45,109 nt of DNA from Candidatus Babeliales bacterium. GTDB lineage: Bacteria > Babelota > Babeliae > Babelales > Vermiphilaceae. Positions 24,619 to 33,178 of this stretch are shown here, one piece after another. The stretch spans positions 1 through 45,109 of the forward strand of contig DATIEE010000025.1 in the NCBI GenBank assembly GCA_035455925.1, given 5' to 3'. The notes under the pieces are model-generated. The model did not search any database, was not told the origin of the DNA, and worked only from the letters and a program-made list of their open reading frames with translations. Every line of letters begins with the position of its first letter. The stretch's first letter is position 1. Both the position numbers and the translations under genes were made by a program.

Positions 24619-25659
24619 TTAATCCTTTAACCTATAGTAGTTAACTTGTCCGCTAGATTTTTTGTCTGCTATAATATTTTTTTGTAATTTTTGAGTATCA
24701 TTACTGTAAACATTAATATGAGCAGAAGTAGCTGAACTCCCGCTTGCTATATCGCTGCATTGTACAGCAGCAGTACCGCATTTTGATGCAATTATATTTG
24801 TATAATTACTTTTAAGTTTTTCTCCTTTATAGTCTCCAGAGCCATTAACAGTAATCGTTTGTTTTTGAATAATGACTAATGGTTGAGGAAAGAATTGAAT
24901 GCTAGCGCTATTGTTAACATCAGCCGTTAAATTAGTGATCTTTTCAAAAGCGTTATCATTCATTGTTATCGTTGCACTATTAGATGCATGCATTATCAAT
25001 GCGTTACACGTAATATTACAAGCTTTTTCAATTGTTAACTGTGCACTATTGTTTACTTTCCAATCTAAAGATTCTGCTTGAAAATCTTTTTGCAATTGAT
25101 GCTTTTTTAGAGTTGCCTTAACGCTATTAATCAATTGCATAGAATGTATATCGTCTGGTTGTAAATAAAGATCACATTGTACGTTTGGCATAGTATTGCC
25201 AGTATATCCTCCATATGTAATAGATATAGTTTGATTTGTGTCTAGATCATATTTGAGAAAATGCTTAAAGTTATCATCTACCTGCAGTTTTATTTTGCGC
25301 TCATCGCCAATAGTAATAGTAAAATCAACAAGACCAGAGCAATAAATATTGTTAATTAAAGAGTTGATGGCTTTTTCTGTGATTGAATTTGTTCTTGCAA
25401 TTAGAATCGTATTATTATTATTAATATTGTTATTATTATTAATAATATTGTTATTGTTATTATTATTGCTGTTAATATTCTTATCGCCTTCTTCTGTGTA
25501 TCGTTTGATTACGTACATGATAGAAAACGCTATAAAAGCCAATCCGACCACCACTTGGATACCTTGATATAAATCTCTGCGCTGCATTGATTTTATTTCA
25601 TTGCACGGCATTAAAAAAAGAATAGTCAAAAAAAATGAAAAATATTTTTTTATGATCAT
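24619..25659 (-). CDS. Membrane-anchored DUF2807-like adhesin-head protein
   Basis: A 346-residue protein. Residues 1-25 are a signal-like segment and a second hydrophobic span lies at 33-52. An Asn-rich linker follows (about 60-83). The rest has the short repeating beta-strand pattern of the GIN/auto-transporter-head domain (DUF2807): CDLYLQPDD, WKVNNSAQLTIEKACNI, ALIMHASNSATITM, LTADVNNSASIQFF and ITVNGSGDYKG. Each repeat is a strand with a polar turn (NNSA, SNSA). Such domains are surface-exposed in other bacteria. AAAGG precedes the ATG. It is coupled to the 117-residue gene downstream. Confidence 0.65.
   Translation of the reverse strand: MIIKKYFSFFLTILFLMPCNEIKSMQRRDLYQGIQVVVGLAFIAFSIMYVIKRYTEEGDKNINSNNNNNNNIINNNNNINNNNTILIARTNSITEKAINSLINNIYCSGLVDFTITIGDERKIKLQVDDNFKHFLKYDLDTNQTISITYGGYTGNTMPNVQCDLYLQPDDIHSMQLINSVKATLKKHQLQKDFQAESLDWKVNNSAQLTIEKACNITCNALIMHASNSATITMNDNAFEKITNLTADVNNSASIQFFPQPLVIIQKQTITVNGSGDYKGEKLKSNYTNIIASKCGTAAVQCSDIASGSSATSAHINVYSNDTQKLQKNIIADKKSSGQVNYYRLKD
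25411..25468. repeat. ATT/AAT microsatellite encoding a poly-Asn linker
   Basis: A nearly pure run of ATT, GTT and AAT triplets on the plus strand. On the minus strand it encodes the Asn/Ile linker of the DUF2807-like protein. Triplet repeats of this type can change length by slippage without shifting the frame. Confidence 0.8.
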
Positions 25660-25715
25660 GTATTTCGCCTTTAAAATTTTATTACTATAATAACAATCAT
25701 ATTATAACAAGAAAA

Positions 25716-26213
25716 ATGAATATCTCTAATGCTATATTTTATATGAATATCACAAAATATAATTTTTTTTTTACCTTGATTGTAATTGTTTTACTCTTTA
25801 TTGATGTAGGGCAATTTTTTTTAGTTGGGACAGCTGCAGTGCCATTCCTCTTATGTATTTATTGTTTACTTCTTTTTTATACAAAGCGATACATATTATT
25901 TGCAGTTTTAATACTAGCGCAATGCCTAGAGTCGTTTTGTTGTTTTAACTTTTTTTTCTTTCCTTGGATATACATTATTCCTGTATCGCTATTTGCTTTT
26001 ATTGTAAAAAAAAATTTATATCCTTCGTTATTTTATATTGTTATTACAGCATTAATTGGAATTATTATTAAAATATATATAATTGAAGCCTATTTTTTGC
26101 ATGTCTTTATAACAAATTATCATGCAATGATAAAAATTTGTTTTACATTATTCACGGTGACATGTTTTTATTTGATAATAAATATTTGGAATAAGCATGA
26201 CTATTATCTATAA
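25716..26213 (+). CDS. Small polytopic membrane protein, possibly MreD-like
   Basis: A 165-residue protein with about five predicted membrane spans and almost no soluble loops. Length and topology resemble MreD, a rod-shape protein, but there is no mreB or mreC beside it and no diagnostic motif, so this is weak. It is rich in Phe/Ile/Tyr. A second in-frame ATG exists at codon 10. It lies divergent from the DUF2807-like gene and 100 bases upstream of a secreted unknown. Confidence 0.5.
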   Translation: MNISNAIFYMNITKYNFFFTLIVIVLLFIDVGQFFLVGTAAVPFLLCIYCLLLFYTKRYILFAVLILAQCLESFCCFNFFFFPWIYIIPVSLFAFIVKKNLYPSLFYIVITALIGIIIKIYIIEAYFLHVFITNYHAMIKICFTLFTVTCFYLIINIWNKHDYYL

Positions 26214-26313
26214 GTTAAATAGTTAAGAAAAGAAAATTGATTTTTTTCTTTAGTTTGTTTACCATAATTGCATAAAGATAGCGTATTAATTATTTATTAA
26301 AAATGGATTTATT

Positions 26314-27672
26314 ATGCAAAAATTGAGTAATTTTTTTTTAATTGTCATATTATTTTTTTCATTAACATCTGTTGCTTCGCAAAAATCAGTAATACCTTTG
26401 TATTATGGCGCGAAAAATGTTTCAGGGTCTGTACTTTTTACATATTTTAGCGAGAAAGAGAACGTAAATTGCTATAGATTTGAGGGGAAAAATCAAAATA
26501 TGGAAGATGCAATTAATAATAGTATAGATTTTATTTTTCATATAAACGCTTCTAATTCTGGTATTGATATTGCTAATATATTTTTAAATACAGAAAAAGA
26601 TAAAAAAAATAAACTAAATTTACCAATAAATTGTAATTCTATTGCGAAGGATTGTTTTAAATTCCTTCAAACTACCGTGAATAGTAACAAGGAGTATCCA
26701 AAGAATAGTCTTGGTTTTTCTAATCAAGTTGTGTTTGACGAGGCTAAAAAAGTTATACCAAAGATATTGGTTTTATCTTCTAAGTCTTTTTCGGAAGAAT
26801 TATATGATTGGAAAAAAAAATATATATGCTTAGTAGAAAAAAAAGATGTGACTAAAATTACTGTAGAATTTGAGAATGAATTGAAGTTTTTATCTTCATT
26901 AGAACAATTTGATTTTGAATTAATGGTAAAAATTTTCCAGGATTTGCATGATGACAAAAAAGATGTAGCTTATTCTATAGTTGTGCAAGATGGTGATTAT
27001 GCAGGAGCAGTTGCTATTTCTAATAAAAAGGGAGAAGTGAAAGTTACATTTTCAGGTATTTCAGAAAATATTCAAAATATTTTAATTAATATGATTACGG
27101 ATGAAAAGAATTGTTCTGATTTTATTGTACGCTTTCTTGCTATGAATTATAATTTTACAGATATTAACAATCGATTGCCAAAAACAATGTTGGGTAGTGA
27201 TATATTATCTTTTTATACTTTCATGGCTACTAATTTTTTATCTGAAATAAAACGAGTGGATAAATTGGAAGATAAGTTGGGTAAAAACAAACAAGAGCAT
27301 AAAGATCTTCTACTTGAGAATCAAAAATTGAAAGATAGAGCAGCTGATTGTGAACAATTGTATGATAAAAAAAAGCTTGAGGTCATAAATGTTGCAAGTG
27401 GTGCGTTTAAAGTAAGCCTTGCAGCTCAACTTAATAAAGGATTAGAGGCGGAAATCACTGGGTTGAAAAAAGAATTGAGAGAACTAAAAGAAAAAAATAG
27501 CAGGACTAATGATGGTTCTCAAGGTAATAATGATAATCAAAGTCTATTGAGTATCTTTGAGCAACTTGGAAAAGGATATCCAATATTTGTTTCTTCGGTT
27601 GGAGGGATAACATTTTTAGGGGTGTTGGTTTGTATGTATGCAATTTTAGAAACGATCAAATTATTTGTCTAA
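26314..27672 (+). CDS. Secreted coiled-coil protein with C-terminal membrane anchor
   Basis: A 452-residue protein. A signal peptide (1-22, ending TSVASQ), a mixed alpha/beta body to about 325, a coiled coil (about 327-400, with ENQKLKD and KKELRELKEK), a polar Asn/Gly/Ser linker and a final membrane span (about 428-448, followed by ETIKLFV). So the body is probably held outside by a stalk. No enzyme motif or family is recognised. Its last 12 bases overlap the end of holB on the other strand. TGGA upstream of the ATG is a weak ribosome binding site. Confidence 0.65.
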   Translation: MQKLSNFFLIVILFFSLTSVASQKSVIPLYYGAKNVSGSVLFTYFSEKENVNCYRFEGKNQNMEDAINNSIDFIFHINASNSGIDIANIFLNTEKDKKNKLNLPINCNSIAKDCFKFLQTTVNSNKEYPKNSLGFSNQVVFDEAKKVIPKILVLSSKSFSEELYDWKKKYICLVEKKDVTKITVEFENELKFLSSLEQFDFELMVKIFQDLHDDKKDVAYSIVVQDGDYAGAVAISNKKGEVKVTFSGISENIQNILINMITDEKNCSDFIVRFLAMNYNFTDINNRLPKTMLGSDILSFYTFMATNFLSEIKRVDKLEDKLGKNKQEHKDLLLENQKLKDRAADCEQLYDKKKLEVINVASGAFKVSLAAQLNKGLEAEITGLKKELRELKEKNSRTNDGSQGNNDNQSLLSIFEQLGKGYPIFVSSVGGITFLGVLVCMYAILETIKLFV

Positions 27673-28437
27673 ATCTTTTATATCATCATGCAATTGTAAG
27701 TAGATATTTCGCCAAAAAATAACGGTGCTTCCTGGCATTGGAGGTTGCAAAAGAGCTTGTTGTAACTTTGAAATAATTGATGTTATATGTTGTAGATCAT
27801 TCTTGTTTTTATTGCCGTTGTGATATAAGGTAAACCAATAATTGAGTATTGCATCAAGTAATTCAATACTTTCTCGTTCATTTATGAGTATTTTTTCAGT
27901 AATTTTAGTAAATTCAGTACTACTTATTTTTTTTGTTGTAAAGCTTTCAACAATAGGATGAGATGCATGGAGATTAGCTGATGTTGGTAATGAATAAATA
28001 GTGCATCGAGATTGGATTGTTGGTAATATTTGTTCAATACGTTCTGCAAGTAAAATAAAATGATATCCCTGTGGTGGTTCTTCCATCGGTTTTAACAATT
28101 TATTTGCGCATGAAGGTGTAAGAAAGTCTGCTTTTTGAATAATAATAAAAAAAAGTTCTTCTGGTTGTAGCTGAAATGAAATTTTTTCAAAAAGACTATC
28201 TAATTGATCAATTGTATAATTTTTTTCTGGATAAAGCCACATAATAGAATGATGTTGTTTTTCTACAATTTGCATGCAACTGATACAGATCTGACAACCA
28301 TTATTAGGACATACTATTTTTTGTAAAAACTGTTCTGTAGCAGCAATTGCATGATCATGATTACCAATCCATAATTGTGCTGGCGGCATATTGTGGCATG
28401 TATAGAGTGGAAAAGATGTTTTTTTTTGTATATTCAT
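27661..28437 (-). CDS. holB: DNA polymerase III delta-prime-like subunit
   Basis: A 258-residue clamp-loader protein. It shows the zinc ribbon CxxxxCxxCxxC (CPNNGCQICISC), then YTIDQLDSLFEKIS, IIQKADFLTPSCANKLLKPM (the usual NALLKTLEEPP is here NKLLKPMEEPP), and TIQSRC with the conserved SRC motif. The P-loop is degenerate (WIGNHDHAIAA), as is common in delta-prime. It helps load the sliding clamp. It is downstream of tmk on the same strand, a frequent pairing. It is shorter than E. coli HolB (334 residues). Confidence 0.85.
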   Translation of the reverse strand: MNIQKKTSFPLYTCHNMPPAQLWIGNHDHAIAATEQFLQKIVCPNNGCQICISCMQIVEKQHHSIMWLYPEKNYTIDQLDSLFEKISFQLQPEELFFIIIQKADFLTPSCANKLLKPMEEPPQGYHFILLAERIEQILPTIQSRCTIYSLPTSANLHASHPIVESFTTKKISSTEFTKITEKILINERESIELLDAILNYWFTLYHNGNKNKNDLQHITSIISKLQQALLQPPMPGSTVIFWRNIYLQLHDDIKDLDK

Positions 28438-28487
28438 ATAGATATTATATCATTAGCGTACAATTTATAAAATATAAATAATATCTG

Positions 28488-29123
28488 TTAGTGTAATTTT
28501 TTATGTATCCATTGCGTGATGATAGTACTTGTTTGTGATACTATTGTTTTTTCTGGTTGAGTTCCATCAATAATGATAACATCAGTACGGTTTTTATACA
28601 TGTCTTCAAAACCTGCCGCAACATTTTGCAAAAAAGCTTCACGTTTTTCATAGGCCGAGAGTGGACCACGATTTTTAGCGCGATCAAGGGCGATAGAAAC
28701 TGGAACACGAACAAAGATGGTGATATGGGGAACAATTGAATGCATTGTCCACTGATTAATCATATGAATCATATTAAAATCAAGTCCATTGCCATATCCT
28801 TGATATGCAATTGATGAATCTGCCATACGATCAGAAATAATCAATTTTTTTTGCGTCAGTGCAGGAATAATAATTTCTGCAAAATGCTGTGCGCGATCAG
28901 CTGCAAAGAGTAAGTACTCAGCACGGGGGGTGATTGCTATATTTTGGATTTGAATTATTTCGCGAATTTCTTTACCAAGATCACAAGCGCCTGGCTCTTT
29001 GGTGAGTAATGTATCATAATTTTGTTCTTGCAGTGTAGTTGATAGATTATAAGCAAGCGTTGATTTTCCGGAACCATCAATTCCTTCAATAGCAATTAAA
29101 ATACCGTTGGTTAATTGTGGCAT
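28488..29123 (-). CDS. tmk: Thymidylate kinase
   Basis: A 211-residue enzyme that phosphorylates dTMP to dTDP. P-loop EGIDGSGKST at about 13-22; the DR motif ISDRMADSSIAYQG; the EPG loop TKEPGACDLGKEIREI, typical of bacterial Tmk. The LID region has RAKNRGPLSAYEKR. AAAAGG lies 8 bases before the ATG. It is upstream of holB with a 50-base gap, so the two are probably co-transcribed, linking dTTP supply and replication. Confidence 0.95.
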   Translation of the reverse strand: MPQLTNGILIAIEGIDGSGKSTLAYNLSTTLQEQNYDTLLTKEPGACDLGKEIREIIQIQNIAITPRAEYLLFAADRAQHFAEIIIPALTQKKLIISDRMADSSIAYQGYGNGLDFNMIHMINQWTMHSIVPHITIFVRVPVSIALDRAKNRGPLSAYEKREAFLQNVAAGFEDMYKNRTDVIIIDGTQPEKTIVSQTSTIITQWIHKKLH

Positions 29124-29216
29124 GGAATTACCTTTTTAATTAAAATGCGCTACATTAATAGAGGTGATAGAATAAAAATTATACTATAAAACTGTTAAAA
29201 TGTCTGTAGGTTATAT

Positions 29217-29405
29217 ATGAAAAATGTAACAATAGAGCCGGGATGTATTAGTTGTGGATCATGTCAATTTATAGCGCCAGACGTATTTGAAGTGACCGAT
29301 GTTTCACGTGTCAAAGCTGGAGTAGATATGCAAAAATTTGAACAATCTATTAGAAAAGCAGCAGCAAAATGTCCTGTGCAAGTTATTGCTATAGAAGAAG
29401 AGTAA
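29217..29405 (+). CDS. Single-cluster [4Fe-4S] ferredoxin
   Basis: A 62-residue protein with the cluster ligands C10, C13, C16 (CISCGSC) and C52 (KCPV). This is the pattern of monocluster ferredoxins of the Fer4_13/Fer4_15 type, small cytoplasmic electron carriers. The end is acidic (EEE). It is 3 bases upstream of an acyl-CoA synthetase gene, so the two are almost surely co-transcribed, perhaps for fatty-acid modification. The electron donor and acceptor are unknown. Confidence 0.9.
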   Translation: MKNVTIEPGCISCGSCQFIAPDVFEVTDVSRVKAGVDMQKFEQSIRKAAAKCPVQVIAIEEE

Positions 29406-29408
29406 ATT

Positions 29409-30971
29409 ATGGCAATTAAACAGTTGAAACGAGAACAAGAGCAACATGTCTATGATGAATTGTATAAGACAATCCTTTATAACGGCAAACTTATGTTTGC
29501 TGGAAGGTTATTACAGCGTGCTATGCAATTCCATCCTGATACTATAGCTCTTATTTATCACGACAAGCATATTACCTATAAAAAATTATATGCTTTGGCA
29601 TCAGCGTTAAGTATAAAAATTGTTAAAAAATATGGTATAAAAGCTCGCGATAGGGGAATTATTTGCTTTGAGAATTCTCCTGAATTTTATATTACTTACT
29701 TTGCATTGTGGCAAGCTGGTGTGATTGTTGCACCTGTTAATACATTTTTAAAGGAAAAAGAACTAGCTCATATTATAACTGATGCACAACCAACAATAAT
29801 TATGACTTCATCTGACCGCATCGACTTATTTAAAAAAACATCTGTTACGTTGCCGCCTATTGTTACTGAATTAGATATTGATGATGTAGATGAATCCTTA
29901 GAGGTAAACGATACTGTTGTTGATCTTGACCCTGAAGAATTGGCTGCATTGTTATATACATCCGGTACTACGGGGTTGCCAAAAGGAGTAATGTTAAGTT
30001 CCAAAAATATCCTTACTAATGTTTTACAAATTGCTTCTTTGTTAGGTAAACCTGCTGATGAACGAATTTTTGGTGTTCTGCCCTTGTTTCATAGCTTTGC
30101 TCAAAATACATGTGTGTGGGCAAGTTTTTTTTATGGAATTACTATTATTTTAGTGCCTAAAATTGAACGACGATTTATTCTTGAAGCATTGCAACATAAG
30201 CCAACTATCTTTTTAGGTGTTCCCGCATTATATGGTCTTTTATGTTTGATGAAAACTGCACCATTAGATTCGGTTCGTCTTTTTGTTTCTGGTGGCGATG
30301 CATTGCCTGATAAAATTCGTGCAGCATTTGGGTTAATTTATCGTAGAAAACTGGCTAATGGATATGGACTTACTGAAACAACTCCAGTGATTTCGGTCAA
30401 TCTTGATGATGAAACAGTTCCGGCAAGCAATGTAGGAAAACCTCTTATTGGAATCACGTGTGCAATACGCGATGAAAAGGAAGTTGATCTAAAGCAAGGT
30501 GAAATAGGTGTTTTGTGGGTTAAAGGCGATAATATTATGCTTGGTTACTACAATGCATTACAAGCTACCCATAACGTATTAAAAAATGGTTGGCTTAATA
30601 CCGGTGATCTTGCCTATATAGATAAACATGGAAAAATTGTTATTACCGGACGCGAAAAAGATCTTATTATTCATAAAGGTTTTAATATTTACCCACAAGA
30701 AATCGAAAATGTTATATTATTACATCCTAATGTTATAAGAGTCGGTGTTGTTGGTCAAATTGATGAAGATGGTGAAGTTCCCGTAGCATTTGTACAATTG
30801 CGCTCTATGCACGATTATAATGAACGTAGTTTACGTACATTATGTATGCAACATTTAGCTGCTTATAAAGTTCCGCGACAATTTTTTTGTGATACTAAAG
30901 AACTTGCAACAACAGCAACGGGTAAAATTGATAAAAAAGCTTTGAGAGCTTTATTAGTTCAAGATGTTTAA
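29409..30971 (+). CDS. Long-chain-type acyl-CoA synthetase (AMP-binding)
   Basis: A 520-residue ANL-superfamily enzyme. It activates a carboxylic acid as acyl-AMP and passes it to CoA. Motifs: P-loop-like LYTSGTTGLPKGVML, GYGLTETTPV (A5), GWLNTGDLAYID (A7/A8), GREKDLIIHKGFNIYPQEIE (A8 hinge) and the catalytic Lys near the end in ATGKIDKKALR. The length and the order agree with fatty-acid CoA ligases. For a host-dependent cell it may allow use of host fatty acids. It is in a transcript with the ferredoxin and converges with the PLC-like gene. Confidence 0.9.
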   Translation: MAIKQLKREQEQHVYDELYKTILYNGKLMFAGRLLQRAMQFHPDTIALIYHDKHITYKKLYALASALSIKIVKKYGIKARDRGIICFENSPEFYITYFALWQAGVIVAPVNTFLKEKELAHIITDAQPTIIMTSSDRIDLFKKTSVTLPPIVTELDIDDVDESLEVNDTVVDLDPEELAALLYTSGTTGLPKGVMLSSKNILTNVLQIASLLGKPADERIFGVLPLFHSFAQNTCVWASFFYGITIILVPKIERRFILEALQHKPTIFLGVPALYGLLCLMKTAPLDSVRLFVSGGDALPDKIRAAFGLIYRRKLANGYGLTETTPVISVNLDDETVPASNVGKPLIGITCAIRDEKEVDLKQGEIGVLWVKGDNIMLGYYNALQATHNVLKNGWLNTGDLAYIDKHGKIVITGREKDLIIHKGFNIYPQEIENVILLHPNVIRVGVVGQIDEDGEVPVAFVQLRSMHDYNERSLRTLCMQHLAAYKVPRQFFCDTKELATTATGKIDKKALRALLVQDV

Positions 30972-31008
30972 GATAATATGCGCAAAATGATCATCATATG
31001 TATTTTGT

Positions 31009-32067
31009 TTATGGGATAGTTTTATTTGAATGAGCATTTAGCTCATTAACATACTCAAAAATTGTTTTTTTCTCTTGTGCATAGAGATAATTGCAACTAT
31101 TTATAATGTGATCGGCCCAATAACCATTAAATATTTTCCCTCCAGCAAGTTTTTTAATGACGCAGTTTTTAATGATTCTTTTAACAGTAATATAATCAAC
31201 CTGATTTTTGGTTATTATTGTTGGAAGTGTTAATGGTATTCCGCTAAAATTATTAAAAGCATAGAGCGAACTCGTCAAAGGAGATTCTTGTCGTAACGTG
31301 CATAACTTTTTTTCATTTGTTGTGCTATATTGATTTTCGGCCATGTAGTTGAATTGATTAAAGGTAACATCAGTGGTATGAGCTCGCTGAGTAAAAATAA
31401 TAAGACGTTTATTATTGTGTCTCATCCAACCAAGTGTTGGCCATTGTTCATTAATCAAGTCATTTGGCTTAAATAACGGATCATACTGAGCTTCTATCAT
31501 CACTTCTTTAATTTCTTGCGCAGTTTGAATGGCATGAGCATAATCTTCCAGAATGATGGTAATAACAGCCTGTTCATTTATTTTCATAAACTCAATAATG
31601 CGGCGTAATTCATATTTCATCGTTTGGTAGACGAATGTTGCTTTCTGCATAAAGGCTATAATACCTGGTGGAGTATGCGATAGACAAACTTTGGCATTTT
31701 TTGGTCCTTGTAATGTTGAAAACCATGGAAAACTCCAATTATATGTATCAAGCATTAATCCACGTACACCATAACTGAGGTTACCAATGATTGTTTGGTC
31801 CTGTTGTCGTATTATTTTAAAAAAACGAGGATATACATGTCCATTATGTATGCCAACGTAGCGATAATTTGTGTAATTAATATCATCTGCTGGTTCAATG
31901 AAATGGTTTATATTATTGTTTGCTTCTTGAGCATCTTCAGTCCAATAAGGATCATATGCAAGATTGAGCGATAATGGGAGAGGATTAGTAGTGATAGAAA
32001 GAGTGATTTTTCCGATAAATAAAATAAAAAAAAGTAGTGTAATTTTGTATGGCATATGGTTATACAT
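31009..32067 (-). CDS. Secreted PLC-like phosphodiesterase
   Basis: A 352-residue protein with a signal peptide (about 1-25; a second ATG at 32055 would shorten it by four residues). The mature part fits the PI-PLC X / PLC-like TIM barrel: GIHNGHVYP with the first His, GVRGLMLDTYNW with the acid, and VCLSHTPPG with the second His. Later AVITIILEDYA and KRLIIFTQRA are typical barrel strands. Such enzymes cut phospholipid head groups, often without Ca2+. A role in host-membrane attack or phosphate gain is inferred. No lipid-binding C-terminal domain is seen. Confidence 0.75.
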   Translation of the reverse strand: MYNHMPYKITLLFFILFIGKITLSITTNPLPLSLNLAYDPYWTEDAQEANNNINHFIEPADDINYTNYRYVGIHNGHVYPRFFKIIRQQDQTIIGNLSYGVRGLMLDTYNWSFPWFSTLQGPKNAKVCLSHTPPGIIAFMQKATFVYQTMKYELRRIIEFMKINEQAVITIILEDYAHAIQTAQEIKEVMIEAQYDPLFKPNDLINEQWPTLGWMRHNNKRLIIFTQRAHTTDVTFNQFNYMAENQYSTTNEKKLCTLRQESPLTSSLYAFNNFSGIPLTLPTIITKNQVDYITVKRIIKNCVIKKLAGGKIFNGYWADHIINSCNYLYAQEKKTIFEYVNELNAHSNKTIP

Positions 32068-32242
32068 AGTTTTTCATTGATTTATGGGTAATATACTTGA
32101 TTCTTTTCTTTCACTTTAATTGTACTGTTTGTTGCATATAAAAAGCAATATTATAATAAATCATTGATCAGTTTGTTCAATTTGTAATATATTTAAATTG
32201 CTGTTACGTTATGGTTGAACATACAGAAATTAGGGATCGGCT

Positions 32243-33178
32243 ATGAGAAATAGAATATATATTTTTGGAATAGGGTTATTATTTTCCTATAATATTAGTA
32301 TTTCTTATTCTTATCATTTATGTGTAGTACGTAACGTAACTAACACAAATAATAATCAGCAACTTATTATTTGTGTAGGTGATTATCATTTTAAAAATCA
32401 TCCTGCTAATAAAAGTCAACGTATTTATATTGAATCGCTTCTGCAAAAATATTCAAGAAAAAGTAAACTCGTAGTTGAAGATGTTGGTTCTATTAATAAT
32501 GATGGAAGAATGGTGTGTTGCAATTTTGGCATTAATTGCCCGAATGGGCTATTAGGGCAGCTAGCAAATACGGCTCGTTCACTGGGAGTTGTTGTGGATA
32601 ATGTTGAATATCGCTATTGTCGTGTTGCAGGAGTAGGTCCATTGCTTAATAATATAAATGTTAATCCTCATTCTTTTCGATCAAGTGCTACTATTTCTAC
32701 TTTAGCTTTGCACAAAGAAGTTTCTGATGAAATTGAAAAAATAAAAAAATATGACGATGGTAAATTTCTTAATGGTCTTTATAAGCGTACTGTTGCAGCA
32801 GTACATGCTGCATTATTAAAAATAGATTTTAATAAAAAATTAACGGTTGCAGATTATTGTTTACAGTTACCCCATAAAGATTATCGCATACAACTTGAAA
32901 CACTGTGTATTTTTGATAGTGCACTTATTGATATGAATATTATGCATTCGATTATCGCCTGCTCAGAGGTACCGCTTATTTTCGTTGTTGCTGGTGGTTC
33001 TCATATAGAACATGTGAGTTCTTTATTAATGCGCATGGGGTGTGATGTACTATTTACAACGACAGCACCTTCATTGCCAGCAATTAGGAAAGTATTGAAT
33101 TCTGGTAGTGCAGCTGATTCATCAGATATTTATCCAGCAGCTATTGATATCAGTATAATTGATAAATTTATACGTTAA
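32243..33178 (+). CDS. Secreted TIKI/TraB-like protein with two GxxH motifs
   Basis: A 311-residue protein with a signal peptide (1-23). After it, LIICVGDYHFKNH carries one GxxH motif, then KLVVEDVG with a conserved acidic position, and near residue 248 LIFVVAGGSHIEHVSSLL carries a second GxxH motif. Two GxxH motifs in this order, an E/D after the first, and a helical insert between, are the plan of the TIKI/TraB/ChaN superfamily, thought to be metalloproteases or haem/metal binders. Cys residues in the middle (MVCCNFGINC) may form disulfides. AGGGA precedes the ATG. Family call by motif only. Confidence 0.55.
   Translation: MRNRIYIFGIGLLFSYNISISYSYHLCVVRNVTNTNNNQQLIICVGDYHFKNHPANKSQRIYIESLLQKYSRKSKLVVEDVGSINNDGRMVCCNFGINCPNGLLGQLANTARSLGVVVDNVEYRYCRVAGVGPLLNNINVNPHSFRSSATISTLALHKEVSDEIEKIKKYDDGKFLNGLYKRTVAAVHAALLKIDFNKKLTVADYCLQLPHKDYRIQLETLCIFDSALIDMNIMHSIIACSEVPLIFVVAGGSHIEHVSSLLMRMGCDVLFTTTAPSLPAIRKVLNSGSAADSSDIYPAAIDISIIDKFIR

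Noticed and set aside
25716-26213. Assignment of the small membrane protein as MreD.
   Set aside because: Only length and membrane-span count agree; mreB and mreC are not adjacent and no motif supports it, so it is left as an unknown membrane protein.
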